Shown: positions 45,279 through 57,458, numbered from the stretch's first letter. The stretch: DNA of 64,000 nt from Glandiceps talaboti (GCF_964340395.1 NC_135552.1:1495001-1559000), one strand, 5' to 3'. The notes: a model not told the origin generated them from the letters alone. Program-made: numbers and translations.

Positions 45279-47345
45279 AATGCTGAATCAATGTGGATTG
45301 AATTCATAGAAAAGGGCAAAACGTATTTGGTGGCTATTATTTATAGACCACCCAGTAGTAATGCTGACTCATTCATAGAGGATCTTGGTAGGACATTGCA
45401 TGAACTTAATCACAAGTATCATGGGTCCATAATTATAGGAGATTTTAATATTGATGTGGCAAAGTCGTCTAGTAATTCTGAAAAACTGCTAAACACACTA
45501 TCGTGTTTGCATTTTGAACAAACTATTAGAACTCCTACCCGTGTAACAGATAGATCTGAAACAATAATTGACCACCTCTATACGAATATGAGTTATGTCC
45601 ACACTGATTCTGGCACTATTCTAGTCGATGTTTCTGACCATGTTCCAATCTTTACCTTTTTCAATAATGTAGATATCTCATTCTCAGACACAGGCAATGC
45701 ATGCAATCTTGTAAGGGATTTTTTTAGCACGGGTTGTCCCTATATTTAAAAAGGGAAACACAGAAAACACTGGAAATTATAGACCAATTTCTATTTTGCC
45801 TTTACTAAGCAAAATTTTTGAAAAAATGGTTAATAATCAAATTCTAAACTTCTGTGAGAAAAACAACACATATGGTTTTCGGAAGCAACATGGCACCAAA
45901 CTGTCTTTGATCAGCCTCACCCAACATCTTCTTGAAGAAATTGATAAGGGAAATCCAACACTTGGGTTATTCATTGATTTTTCGAAAGCGTTTGACACCA
46001 TAAATCATGATATTCTAATATCAAAATTAGAATATTATGGAATACGAGGTTTGCCCCTTCAATGGCTAAAAGATTATCTCACTTTCAGGTATCAGTTTGT
46101 AGGTATAAATGGTGTTAATTCCTCCAAACGGGCAATTACTTGTGGTGTTCCCCAAGGCTCAATTCTAGGACCTACACTTTTTCTTGTATATATTAATGAT
46201 ATACCACTATCTTCCGATTTATTTGACTTTAGATTGTATGCCGATGATTCAAATTTATTCCATACTTTTACTGATAGAAGTAATATTATTGATATGACAT
46301 CAATGAGCTATGAATTAACAAATATCACAAATTGGTGTGATGCGAATAAGCTAACGATAAATCTAGCTAAAACGAATTACTTAATTCTGAAAAGCAAAAG
46401 GAAAACAGTGGATAACACTGGATCTATGCGCATAAAAGACACAATACTGCAAGAAACTGATACTGCATCATTTGTTGGAGTGTCAATTGATCAGTGTATG
46501 TCCTGGAAGCCACAAATAACTGCTGTAAATTCTAAAATAAGCAAACTTACAGGCATATTCCTACATATTCGCAAAGTTGTGCCTCAACATATACTTATCA
46601 TGCTGTATAACTCCACTGTTCTCCCACACATCACATATGGACTGGAAGTATGGGGGAGTACGTACCCGACTTTAATATACCTTAATGAATTATTTATTGT
46701 ACAAAAACGATTAATTCGTATTATGACTTTTAGCAAATGGAATGTACCTTCAGAACCATTATTTCAAAAGCTCGGTATTCTAAACATTTTTCAACAACAC
46801 AGCCTACAAATAGCGATGTTTGTCCATGATGTTTTACATAAAAGACTGCCAAGCATCTTCCACGATTACTTCACTACAATTAGCCATTCTTATTCAACAC
46901 GGCAAAGCAGGAGAGGCGATTTGAATATTCCAAGAACAAAACATAGGTCGGGCCAATTCAGCATAAAATATGCAGGTGCGAAACTATGGAATAAAATACC
47001 AGTGCATATTAGGACTATACAATGCAGGTCAGATTTTAAGCGGGAATTTAAAAAATGTCTACAGTCTGGTTGTTTCGGGATCTAGAGCTCATGTTTAATT
47101 TTATTTTGTAATTTCAGTGTATTTCCATGTATCATCTACCACGTTAAATAGTCTTGATTGAAACAGGGCAAAATTAAATGATGAGTGTCATATGTTTTGT
47201 GAGGGGAGGACTCGATTAGTTGTGTAACAACTACTTCCACACCCTTTTCCCGAATAACACGTTTATGTATATACATAAGGATATTTAGTTGTTCTGTATC
47301 ACATTTTTTTTTTTTTTTGTACGTGGGAATAAATTCTCATGGAAT
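45279..47345 (+). mobile_element. LINE with partial endonuclease and complete RT, antisense in CYP20A1 intron
   Basis: The endonuclease part (45291-45749) has Y-L-V-A-I-I-Y-R-P-P-S-S, I-I-I-G-D-F-N-I-D-V, T-I-I-D-H-L and the S-D-H-V-P-I end. It runs, by a frame change at about 45715-45750, into RT: N-Y-R-P-I-S-I-L-P-L-L-S-K-I-F-E-K-M-V, F-I-D-F-S-K-A-F-D-T-I-N-H (catalytic Asp), G-V-P-Q-G-S-I-L-G-P, Y-A-D-D-S-N, T-I-N-L-A-K-T-N-Y. The C-terminal region to 47085 is intact. An internal deletion removed the roughly 150 residues that normally join endonuclease and RT. The set of motifs is of the jockey/CR1 group in the broad sense. The 3' UTR ends near a T-run and GGGAATAAATTCTC. Confidence 0.85.
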
Positions 47346-47734
47346 CATTGTATGCTTAATACTTCTTCGTCCATACATCCCTAGATGCATTCCCATTAAA
47401 TTTCAGCCCAATCTGCTCAGTGGTTTTGGAATTATAGATTTTTAACCAAAAAGACACATTTTTAGCCCTAATTTGCATATCACTGATGGGACCATCATGT
47501 CATGAAGAAATTCGTAGTAAAAACACCCTGAAGAATGTTTCACCCAAATTTCAGCCCAATCTGCCCAGTAGTTTTTGAGTTTAAGTTGTTTGACCAAAAA
47601 TCACATTTTTTGACCCAAATCACAAACTGGTGGTAAGATCATTTTGATTTGAACAATTTCCCAACTAGACACCTAAGGTAATGGACCCACCAAATATCAT
47701 TGCAATCGGTTCAGCGGTTTTTGACTTTAAGTTG

Positions 47735-47810
<76 letters not shown>

Positions 47811-47890
47811 GACAAACAGACAGACAGACAGATGCCGGGCGATCCCTATAGCACTACTGAACCTCAGTTCAGTTGTGCTAAAAAAAAAAG
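47346..47890 (+). mobile_element. TAGCACAACTG-family 3' part with long (CA)n
   Basis: Shares CATCCCTAGATGCATTCCC, ATTTGCATATCACT and the (CA)n-(GACA)n tail with 36560-36903. (CA)n spans about 47738-47806. It ends CTGAACCTCAGTTCAGTTG with TGCTAAAA, where CTGAAC and GTTCAG form a hairpin. Confidence 0.8.
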
Positions 47891-49310
47891 AGTTAAAACT
47901 GGCAATCAGCAGCAACCCGAACAGCCATGAATTTATGGTTATACTGCCTATTATTGATTATGACATCACAGAGGGTACCATTTTATGTCAGTTAGTATCG
48001 TAAGCAATGGCAGACAGTAGTAATACTGACTTTGATACTCGACAGAATTAATCTCAGAGTGATGAATCTTCTTTCAATGATGATTTTACCATGTTTGATA
48101 GATAGATTTAGCTTTTATGTAGGTTTCATGTCGTACGATATTAGCAACAATAGTGAAAATGCTAGTGATGTTGGAGAGTATATCGGGTTCAAGTTGATCG
48201 TCAAATTCTATTGCTGAGGGCGACCAAAGCTGACATGGAAGAGTATGGTGGAAGGACAATGTAAACAGATTGGATTAAACATCAATGACTATGGGAACAG
48301 GCAGAAATGGAGGAATGGGATTGCCACATGGAAAGAAGGACAGTCGGTGACCCCCCGCCAGGGGGAAGAAATCGACTTTAATTAATGATGATGATGATTC
48401 CGACCTCAATAAAACTAGGAGTAGGAGCTCAACTACTGTTACAAGTTAATATCAAAATTCCTCTGATGATATTGTATTGAATCAAAAAATAATAATTCGA
48501 ACCAAGTATAATGTTCCAATTGTCGATCTTTTTTCCCGTCCTAGAAGTTGATTGCTTCTAAAGTTCAATGGTTTTGCGGTGTAGGCCTTTAACTACTTGG
48601 GCAAGAGAAAATTAAAGCCAACCTAATTTTATTGTCTATATATGAAATGAGAGTGACCTGTAAATGTTTCACAGTTTTTGTTGGGGTCTTGTATTGTCAC
48701 ATGCTTGGCTTGTGACAGTGAGTTTACATCTTTTATTTTTGGCCAGGGATATCTAGGGTGCGATCTGCTAGATTTACTGAACTCGAGTCTGCGACCTACT
48801 TAAAATTCACATTCGGACTGAACAGAAGCAGGCGTCATCAACTTGTTGGGGACTCAAATTATTGTGTGTTTTTGATCATGGTGTACAGGTGATTATTAGG
48901 AGTCTTTAATTAACGGTAGGTGGGTAGTGTTGTCAATATGGAGTAATTAAAATTGTTTCTTGGGTAGTCACCCCGGCGGTATGACCGTTCCCCGATCAAA
49001 GCTGAAGTAGTGTACCTATGGACTCGGAGACTACACTTGGATTGAATTTATCCATATTTATAAATTAAATTGCAAAATTCTTAAAGTCATACAGAAATAA
49101 TGTCTCTTACTTCAAAACAAACAGAAATCAGAGCAAACGTGCCTCATATCTAGTTGCAGGCTTTCGCTCATAACCATGTGTTGGGGTCATGACCTTAATG
49201 GCATGCTGACGTTAATATTGTCCAATCATATAGAATATCATGAACACATCATGATATTTGATTCGTTAGTTTCCTAAACTGTATACTTCTGAATTCGGTT
49301 TATTAACTGA
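47891..49310. other. Unassigned CYP20A1 intron sequence
   Basis: No gene or repeat family recognised. Open frames are short. Confidence 0.5.
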
Positions 49311-49389
49311 ATTTTATTACCAGCAGTAAGTTGTAAAAGAAATACGAAATTTCGTAAGACATTTACAACTTACTGCTGGTATAAAATTC
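49311..49389. repeat. Hairpin with about 27-bp arms
   Basis: ATTTTATTACCAGCAGTAAG with TTGTAAA on the left pairs with TTTACAACTTACTGCTGGTA with TAAAAT on the right, with an AT-rich loop of about 25 bases. Confidence 0.85.
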
Positions 49390-50160
49390 TTCTTTTACGT
49401 CATTTTCATTGAAATTTAGCAAGTAACTTTTATGAACCTTGGTTTTTTAGTGGTATACAGTGCTGTTTACATGCAATGACTCGGAGAGTGCCTCTATGCT
49501 CAGAGCAAATCGAATCAACAGCATATTATGAACAAGAATATTGTGGCACTGCATGTCCTGATACGCCTTCTTGAAGTTTCCCGTGGGTATTCTAATAGGG
49601 TACTAGTATATTTTAGTTGAGATGAAATATGTTTACTTTGTTGTTAAATGAGCTGCTAAAAAGGCAACATGAGTTAGTGGTCTAAAACTTATGCCGTCAT
49701 GAAGGTATTGCAGTGCTCTTGTTGGCAAATGATAAAAATCAGATAAATAAAAGTCATTGACTGTGAAAACCCCAAAAATTACAACTATTTGTGTATATTG
49801 AGTCCAATATTGAGCAGTTTTCATTTATATTGCCCATTTCTAACATAAGGGGACATATCATACATGGAAACTTCAAATTAATACATTTCTGTACTGCCAC
49901 CAACAGACACAGATGATAGTCAGGTAGTGTGGGTAAACATCAGCAAAGGTTAAGCTAAGACATGTAGATTGTAGTTTTTTGTTTACTGATGTCTATTAGG
50001 CATGGTCTAGGTGGACCACAAATACCCGAAAACTCTCGAACTAAATCCAACGGGAACTGACTGAAAAACTGTCAAGTTTTTAAACCAGAATACGTTTCAT
50101 GAACTTGTCGTCTAGCAAAATAGCAATAGTGAATGTGGGTATTTTGAATCACCTTTAAGT
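49390..50160. other. Unassigned CYP20A1 intron sequence
   Basis: No gene or repeat recognised. Confidence 0.5.
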
Positions 50161-50164
50161 GGTT

Positions 50165-50215
<51 letters not shown>

Positions 50216-50265
50216 TTCACCATGCCAATAGCACTACTGAACCTCAGTTCAGTTTCGCTAAAAAA
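50161..50265 (+). mobile_element. TAGCACAACTG-family 3' end remnant with (CA)n
   Basis: (CA)n at about 50170-50213, then CACTACTGAACCTCAGTTCA with GTTTCGCTAAAA, the same hairpin tail as at 47850-47890. Confidence 0.75.
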
Positions 50266-50515
50266 ATAATACAGGTGAAAAATACTTTCAATTTGGTGTG
50301 TCTTGGCAACTTTGTTTCAAATTGGTGTGACTAGGCAACCGGAACAAATTTATGTGATTTGAAATCATGAAATCATTCTCCAGAACCCAAAGTTTATGAA
50401 AATGTGTAGTGATGTTTGATTATAACAGGAAAAAATATAAAAAGTCCCAATTCATGGACTAAGACTGCTGAATTAGGACTATAAAATATGCAGAAATCAT
50501 TGGTTGTATACTTAC

Positions 50516-50639
50516 ACAAGTTTTGTCAGAGTCTTATTATTTACTTGTCCACTTATTCCAAGTACATCAATCAACTCTTTGTACACTTTATCTTGGAATT
50601 CTTGATGTTTGCTGATATAGTATAATGTCCATACCATCA
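50516..50639 (-). CDS. CYP20A1: CYP20A1-like P450, exon after the I-helix
   Basis: A 124-bp exon with acceptor CAATTTACAG and donor TTGT|GTAAGT. It starts with TG, which with the A left by the exon at 57246 makes Met. The translation M-V-W-T-L-Y-Y-I-S-K-H-Q-E-F-Q-D-K-V-Y-K, then E-L-I-D-V-L-G-I-S-G, ends with L-T-K-L plus a split Val. This is the end of the I-helix and the J-helix that precede ExxR. K-V-Y-K-E is typical of the family. Its upstream intron, 6.6 kb, holds three large tandem arrays; its downstream intron, 8.4 kb, holds the two LINEs and the hAT fragment. Confidence 0.9.
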
Positions 50640-52508
50640 CTGTAAATTGTAAGGAGATACAGGAAGGGTATTTTAGAATCAACTGTCAATCAATCAATCA
50701 ATTAATCAAGTTCAGTAGTTGTTTAATTCACACACACACACACCCACACACACACACAAGCTTTGAAGTACAAAAACCTATTCAGTAACTAACTTACTAT
50801 TAATTTGTTTCTATGCAGAAATTTTAATGTAAAACATTTTAGGAAAAGCATGGTTTCAAATGAACGAATATACAGACTGGGAATTACGAAACTCGAATTC
50901 CATGCGACGACAATCAGTACGTAATAGATGAGGCTGATGGTATATGACATCGAAACACGGTCTTTTGATGGACTGGTGTAAAATGGTCAAGCAGTCAAGT
51001 AGATGAATGGTCATGGTGTGTTCATAGTTTATGCCATATGAGTAATCATAGATACTTGAGACGTTTGTCAGACTATCATTACAACAGAAATTCGTAACTT
51101 TATTATCAACCATTTTTACATTGTTAAACAGACATTATAGTCCACATTCAGTGTTGGTAAACCACTGTTGTATGATAACTATGTACACAAATATATGGGG
51201 CTACCAGTGAAGGTCATGGGGCTACTGACCTTTATGAATGGTAGCCAACAGGGGCTACCAGGGAGAAAAGTTAATTTCGAGCCCTGATATATATATATAT
51301 ACAACTTTGGCGACAGGAAAAGGGTTTAATCAGACCAACAATATGCTACTGCAATGCCATAACAATATCCTGTAAGGCTGTATATAGTTCACCAGCACCA
51401 ATGTCCAGTAGCCAGGCAACAAAATAGTCCTATAACAGTTTTGCACTTATTCAGACTTTCTGGTCTATGTATAATGTAAGAAAGCCTGAAATGGACGATA
51501 TTCAATAATGTTGCATCAGATGTGAAAAATCAATACACTACCATGTTGCCTCATAAGGGCAATATTCAATATGCGATGTTGCATCAATACACTACCATGT
51601 TGCCTCATATGGGCAATATTAAAATCTAAGAGTTTCTGTGTATTTTGTTTAGGGTGAATATATGTTGCCTTGTGGTAGTTGTTTTTATGTGTACTTTATT
51701 GTCACCAAGCACTACAAAACTAGTTCTTTTTTTTTGGGGGGGGGGGGGGGGGGGGGGGGCTTGCCAACTGGCAGATAAATCAGTCTCTAGATTCTGACCA
51801 GTTGAGTGTGTCTTGTTTTACTAAACTATTTTCCAAACAGGAAAGTATATCTTTGGCAGGTAGGAGTATAGTATGTTTGTTGTAATGTGTAATGTCGGTG
51901 ATGATGCTTGGGTGTTTGTGGTTCAACACAAAGCCTATCCAATTCCTGGGTATCTGTAATTACAGTTTAATGACTTACTGTACCCATATGTTACCATATG
52001 TACCATTCATGGAATAAATTAACTCTTAGTCTAGTTCCAATTCCAGAAAAAGTTGCTGGAAAATGTTATTGTAGGCATTATTGTGTAAAAGTTGGAAGGC
52101 AACTTATCTAGAGCAATTTCATGGTGCTGAATCCAAAAAACATGCCTTCCAAGTGAAATTTTGAGATCTTACCCCTAAATTTGCACACATTTGCATAAAT
52201 TTGGCTTTTTTTTGGGGGGGGGGGGGTTTGATAGAAAGAAACATCTTTGCATAAAACTACTATAAAGCCATCATAATGCCTTTTTCACCTAAATGTACAT
52301 GTGTCTGATTGACATCACAGTTGAAGTAAATCTGTGGGTACCAAAAAGTATTAATTAGCAGACGCGCTATGGTTTGTATTAAAGCCTATTAGGGACTTCA
52401 CACTTCACACTTCCACAGTTTATACGTCACTAAAGCATTGCATCATGGGCTAATTTTCATTCATATATTCTGCCCTTATGGAAATCTGTGTCCAGAATCA
52501 AGACTTGA
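50640..52508. other. CYP20A1 intron sequence with simple repeats and a G24 run
   Basis: A short (CA)n lies at 50730-50758, T9 then G24 at about 51727-51759, and a second T/G run at 52207-52226. An 85-codon minus-strand frame at 50856-51113 is non-repetitive but has no recognised domain. No supported gene. Confidence 0.5.
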
Positions 52509-53580
52509 TCAAAGCAAGGTATGAAGTATAATCTGTGAAATATGAAGTATGAAGTGTGAAGTATGAACTGTGAAATGTGAAGTATGAACTGTGAGCTGTG
52601 ATTCAGTGTGAAGTATGAAGCATGAAGTATGAACTGTGAAATGTGCAGTATGAACTGTGAAATATGAAGTATGAATTATGAGGTGTGAAGTGTGAAGTAT
52701 GAAGTGTGAAGTATGAAGTGTGAACTGTGAAGTATGAAGTGTGAAATATGAAGTATTAACTGTGAAGTGTGAAGTATGAAGTATGAACTGTGAAGTATGA
52801 AGTGTGAAATATGAAGTATGAACTGTGAAGTATGAAGTGTGAAGTATGAAGTATGAAGTGTGAACTGTGAAGTATGAAGTGTGAAATATGAAGTATGAAC
52901 TGTGAAGTATGAAGTGTGAAGTATGAAGTATAAAGTGTGAAGTGAAGTATGAAGTGTGAAATATGAAGTATGAACTGTGAAGTATGAACTGTGAAGTGTG
53001 AAGTATAACGTGTGAACTGTGAAGTGTGAAGTATAAAGTGTGAACTGTGAAGTGTGAACTATGAAGTATGAACTGTGAAGTATGAACTGTGAAGTATGAA
53101 GTATGAACTGTGAAGTATAAAGTGTGAACTGTGAAGTATGAACTGTGAAGTGTGAAGTATAAAGTGTGAACTGTGAAGTATGGAGTGATAACTGTGAAGT
53201 ATGAACTGTGAAGTGTGAAGTATAAAGTGTGACCTGTGAAGTATGAACTGTGAAGTGTGAAGTATGAACTGTGAAGTGTGAAGAATGAACTGTGAAGTGT
53301 GAAGTATAAAGTGTGACCTGTGAAGTGTGAAGTATGAAGTGTGAAGAATGAACTGTGAAGTGTGAAGTATAAAGTGTGACCTGTGAAGTGTGAAGTATGA
53401 AGTGTGAAGTATGAAATGTGAAGTATGAAGTGTGAAGTGTGAAGTATGAAGTGTGAACTGTGAAGTATGAAATATGAAGTATGAACTGTGAAGTATGAAA
53501 TGTGAACTGTGAAGTGTGAAATATGAAATGTGAAGTATGAAATGTGAAATATGAAGTGTGAAGTATGAACTGTGAAGTAA
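52509..53580. repeat. Heptamer-based satellite, TRTGAAS (about 150 units)
   Basis: The whole block is a string of 7-bp words, mainly TATGAAG, TGTGAAG and TGTGAAC, with rarer TGTGAAA, TATGAAA, TATAAAG and TGTGACC. Words combine into 14-, 21- and 28-bp patterns without one fixed higher-order unit. Two minus-strand frames stay open for 359 and 314 codons because the words contain no stop on that strand. Confidence 0.95.
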
Positions 53581-53774
53581 TTAAACATCCGTGTCTATTG
53601 GTTGCGCTGTCTCGAACCAATTCAATATTGCTACTAACAGCATCAAAATTGCTTAATGAATATTGTTTGTTCTCATCCTGAAAGACGAACTCACTAATTT
53701 ATTCATAAAGTTCAATACTGTCCTGAGCATAATACAACATTGTCAAAACCTCAACCATGTGGATAAATGGTTCT

Positions 53775-56145
53775 ACTTTCATGTTCAACACCAGGCAAAT
53801 TACTCATAATGCTACTTTCATGTTCAACGCCAGGCAAATTACATGCACTGCTACTTTCATGTTCAACACCAGTCAAATTACTCACACTGCTACTTTCATG
53901 TTCAATGCCAGTCAAATTACTCATAATGCTACTTTCATGTTCAACACCAGGCAAATTACTTGCACTGCTACTTTCATATTCAACACCAGTCAAATTACTC
54001 ATAATGCTACTTTCATGTTCAACACCAGGCAAATTACTTGCACTGCTACTTTCATATTCAACACCAGGCAAATTACATGCACTGCTACTTTCATGTTCAA
54101 CACCAGTCAAATTACTCACACTGCTACTTTCATGTTCAATGCCAGTCAAATTACTCATAATGCTACTTTCATGTTCAACACCAGGCAAATTACTTGCACT
54201 GCTACTTTCATATTCAACACCAGGCAAATTACTGGCACTGCTACTTTCATGTTAAACACCAGGCGAATTACTCACACTGCTACTTTCATGTTCAATGCCA
54301 GTCAAATTACTCATAATGCTACTTTCATGTTCAACACCAGGCAAATTACTTGCACTGCTACTTTCATATTCAACACCAGGCAAATTACTGGCACTGCTAC
54401 TTTCATGTTCAACACCAGTCAAATTACTCACACTGCTACTTTCATGTTCAATGCCAGTCAAATTACTCACACTGCTACTTTCATGTTCAACGCCAGGCAA
54501 ATTACTCACACTGCTACTTTCATGTTCAACACCAGGCAAATTACTCACACTGCTACTTTCATGTTCAACGCCAGGCAAATTACTCACACTGCTACTTTCA
54601 TGTTAAACGCCAGGCAAATTACTCGCACTGCTACTTTCATGTTAAACACCAGGCAAATTACTCGCACTGCTACTTTCATGTTCAACACCAGGCAAATTAC
54701 TCACACTGCTACTTTCATGTTAAACACCAGGCAAATTACTCACACTGCTACTTTCATGTTCAACACCAGGCAAATTACTCACATTGCTACTTTCATGTTA
54801 AACACCAGGCAAATTACTCGCACTGCTACTTTCTTGTTCAACACCAGGCAAATTACTCACACTGCTACTTTCTTGTTCAACACCAGGCAAATTACTCGCA
54901 CTGCTACTTTCTTGTTCAACACCAGGCAAATTACTCACACTGCTAATTTCATGTTCAACACCAGGCAAATTACTCACACTGCTACTTTCATGTTCAACAC
55001 CAGGCAAATTACTGGCACTGCTACTTTCATGTTCAACACCAGGCAAATTACTGGCACTGCTACTTTCATGTTCAACACCAGGCAAATTACTCACACTGAT
55101 ACTTTTATGTTCAACACCAGGCAAATTACTCATAATGCTACTTTCATGTTCAACACCAGGCAAATTACTGGCACTGCTACTTTCATGTTCAACACCAGGC
55201 AAATTACTGGCACTGCTACTTTCATGTTCAACACCAGGCAAATTACTCACACTGCTACTTTCATGTTCAACACCAGGCAAATTACATGCACTGCTACTTT
55301 CATGTTCAACACCAGGCAAATTACTGGCACTGCTACTTTCATGTTCAACATCAGGCAAATTACTGGCACTGCTACTTTCATGTTCAACACCAGGCAAATT
55401 ACTCAAACTTCTACTTTCATGTTCAACACCAGGCAAACTACTCACACTGCTACTTTCATGTTCAACACCAGGCAAATTACTCATACTGCTACTTTCATGT
55501 TCAACACCAGGCAAATTACTGGCACTGCTACTTTCATATTCAACACCAGGCAAATTACTGGCACTGATACTTTTATGTTCAACACCAGGCAAAGTACTCA
55601 CACTGCTACTTTCATATTCAACACCAGGCAAATTACATGCACTGCTACTTTCATGTTCAACACCAGGCAAATTACTCACACTGCTACTTTCATGTTCAAC
55701 ACCAGGCAAATTACTAGCACTGCTACTTTCATGTTCAACACCAGGCAAATTACTCACACTGCTACTTTCATGTTCAACACCAGGCAAATTACTCACACTG
55801 CTACTTTCGTGTTCAACACCAGGCAAATTACTCACACTGCTACTTTCATGTTCAACACCAGGCAAATTACATGCACTGCTACTTTCATGTTCAACACCAG
55901 GCAAATTACATGCACTGCTACTTTCATGTTCAACACCAGGCAAATTACTCACACTGCTACTTTCATGTTCAACACCAGGCAAATTACTCACACTGATACT
56001 TTTATGTTCAACACCAGGCAAATTACTCATAATGCTACTTTCATGTTCAACACCAGGCAAATTACTGGCGCTGCTACTTTCATGTTCAACGCCAGGCAAA
56101 TTACTGGCACTGCTACTTTCATGTTCAACACCAGGCAAATTACTG
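53775..56145. repeat. 39-bp minisatellite (about 61 copies), open in several frames
   Basis: The unit is TTCATGTTCAACACCAGGCA followed by AATTACTCACACTGCTACT. The period is exactly 13 codons, so a plus frame of 827 codons (repeat T-A-T-F-M-F-N-T-R-Q-I-T-H) and a minus frame of 462 codons (repeat S-N-L-P-G-V-E-H-E-S-S-S-V) are open together with others. Variants fall mainly at CACACTG/GCACTG/CATAATG and ACACCAGG/ACGCCAGG/ATGCCAGT. In the first third the variants recur in a fixed order, a higher-order repeat; later they mix. I read it as an intronic minisatellite and not a gene. Confidence 0.93.
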
Positions 56146-57178
56146 AGTGCATGCATGTGTCTATACGTATATCCTCTGTTCACCAAGTCATGAGTGCATA
56201 CATGTGTCTATACGTATATCCTCTGTTTACCAAGTCATGAGTGCATACATGTGTCTATGCCTATATCCTCTGTTCACCAAGTCATGAGTGCGTACAAGTC
56301 TATGCCTATATCCTCTGTTCACCAAGTCATGAGTGCATACATGTGTCTATGCCTATATCCTCTGTTCACCAAGTCATGAGTGCATACATGTGTCTATGCC
56401 TATATCCTCTGTTTACCAAGTCACGAGTGCATACATGTGTCTATGCCTATATCCTCTGTTCACCAAGTCATGAGTGCATACATGTGTCTATATGTATATC
56501 CTCTGTTCACCAAGTCATGAGTGCATACATGTGTCTATGCCTATATCCTCTGTTTACCAAGTCATGAGTGCATACATGTGTCTATACGTATATCCTCTGT
56601 TCACCAAGTCATGAGTGCATACATGTGTCTATGCCTATATCCTCTGTTCACCAAGTCATGAGTGCATACATGTGTCTATGCCTATATCCTCTGTTTACCA
56701 AGTCATGAGTGCATACATGTGTCTATGCCTATATCCTCTGTTCACCAAGTCATGAGTGCATACATGTGTCTATATGTATATCCTCTGTTCACCAAGTCAT
56801 GAGTGCATACATGTGTCTATGCCTATATCCTCTGTTTACCAAGTCATGAGTGCATACATGTGTCTATACGTATATCCTCTGTTCACCAAGTCATGAGTGC
56901 ATACATGTGTCTATGCCTATATCCTCTGTTCACCAAGTCATGAGTGCATACATGTGTCTATGCCTATATCCTCTGTTCACCAAGTCATGAGTGCATACAT
57001 GTGTCTATGCCTATATCCTCTGTTTACCAAGTCATGAGTGCATACATGTGTCTATGCCTATATCCTCTGTTTACCAAGTCATGAGTGCATACATGTGTCT
57101 ATGCCTATATCCTCTGTTTACCAAGTCATGAGTGCATACATGTGTCTATGCCTATATCCTCTGTTTACCAAGTCATAA
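56146..57178. repeat. 47-bp minisatellite (about 22 copies)
   Basis: The unit is CATGAGTGCATACATGTGTC followed by TATGCCTATATCCTCTGTTCACCAAGT. Variants are CGTATATCC, TGTATATCC and GTTTACC. It abuts the 39-bp array directly at ATTACTGAGTGCATG. The order CG, CC, CC, TG, CC recurs, which indicates duplicated blocks. Confidence 0.95.
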
Positions 57179-57245
57179 TGAGTACATGCACATGCCTATA
57201 TACCTATGATAATCATCTGTTTGCCATCACATTGATAGGACTTAC

Positions 57246-57422
57246 TGAAAGTTGTTGTGTGGTAACCACCAATGAAGTATGTGATTGCATCTGACAGTAA
57301 TCTTTCTTCAGTTGGAGAGTTTTCTATCAGTACATCAATAAAAGTCCATTCTTCCTGACAGGGAGGATTTTCACACCGTTCCTGAATCACATTACGCATC
57401 ATATCATGCCATGATTTCAGGG
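57246..57422 (-). CDS. CYP20A1: CYP20A1-like P450, exon with the I-helix G-G-x-H-T-T
   Basis: A 177-bp exon with acceptor TTTATAG and donor TTTCA|GTAAGT. The translation L-K-S-W-H-D-M-M-R-N-V-I-Q-E-R, then E-W-T-F-I-D-V-L-I-E-N, leads to D-A-I-T-Y-F-I-G-G-Y-H-T-T-T-F. G-G-x-H-T-T is the I-helix oxygen-binding site, which in most P450s is A-G-x-D/E-T. The F-I-D and V-I-Q-E-R blocks match CYP20A1. Human CYP20A1, as I recall it, has lost the Gly-Gly-x-x-Thr pattern here, so this protein looks more like an ordinary monooxygenase. Confidence 0.9.
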
Positions 57423-57458
57423 CTATAAAACAATATAAGACCAGATTTAAACTGAATG

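Noticed and set aside
50856-51113. 85-codon minus-strand frame as an extra CYP20A1 exon
   Set aside because: The flanking exons (57246 and 50639) already join in phase, and the sequence has no P450 feature.
52509-53620. 359- and 314-codon minus-strand frames as genes
   Set aside because: They are overlapping frames of a heptamer satellite that lacks stops on that strand.
53757-56240. 827-codon plus-strand frame as a gene
   Set aside because: It is a 39-bp tandem repeat whose period is 13 codons; several frames on both strands are open, and it lies in an intron of CYP20A1.
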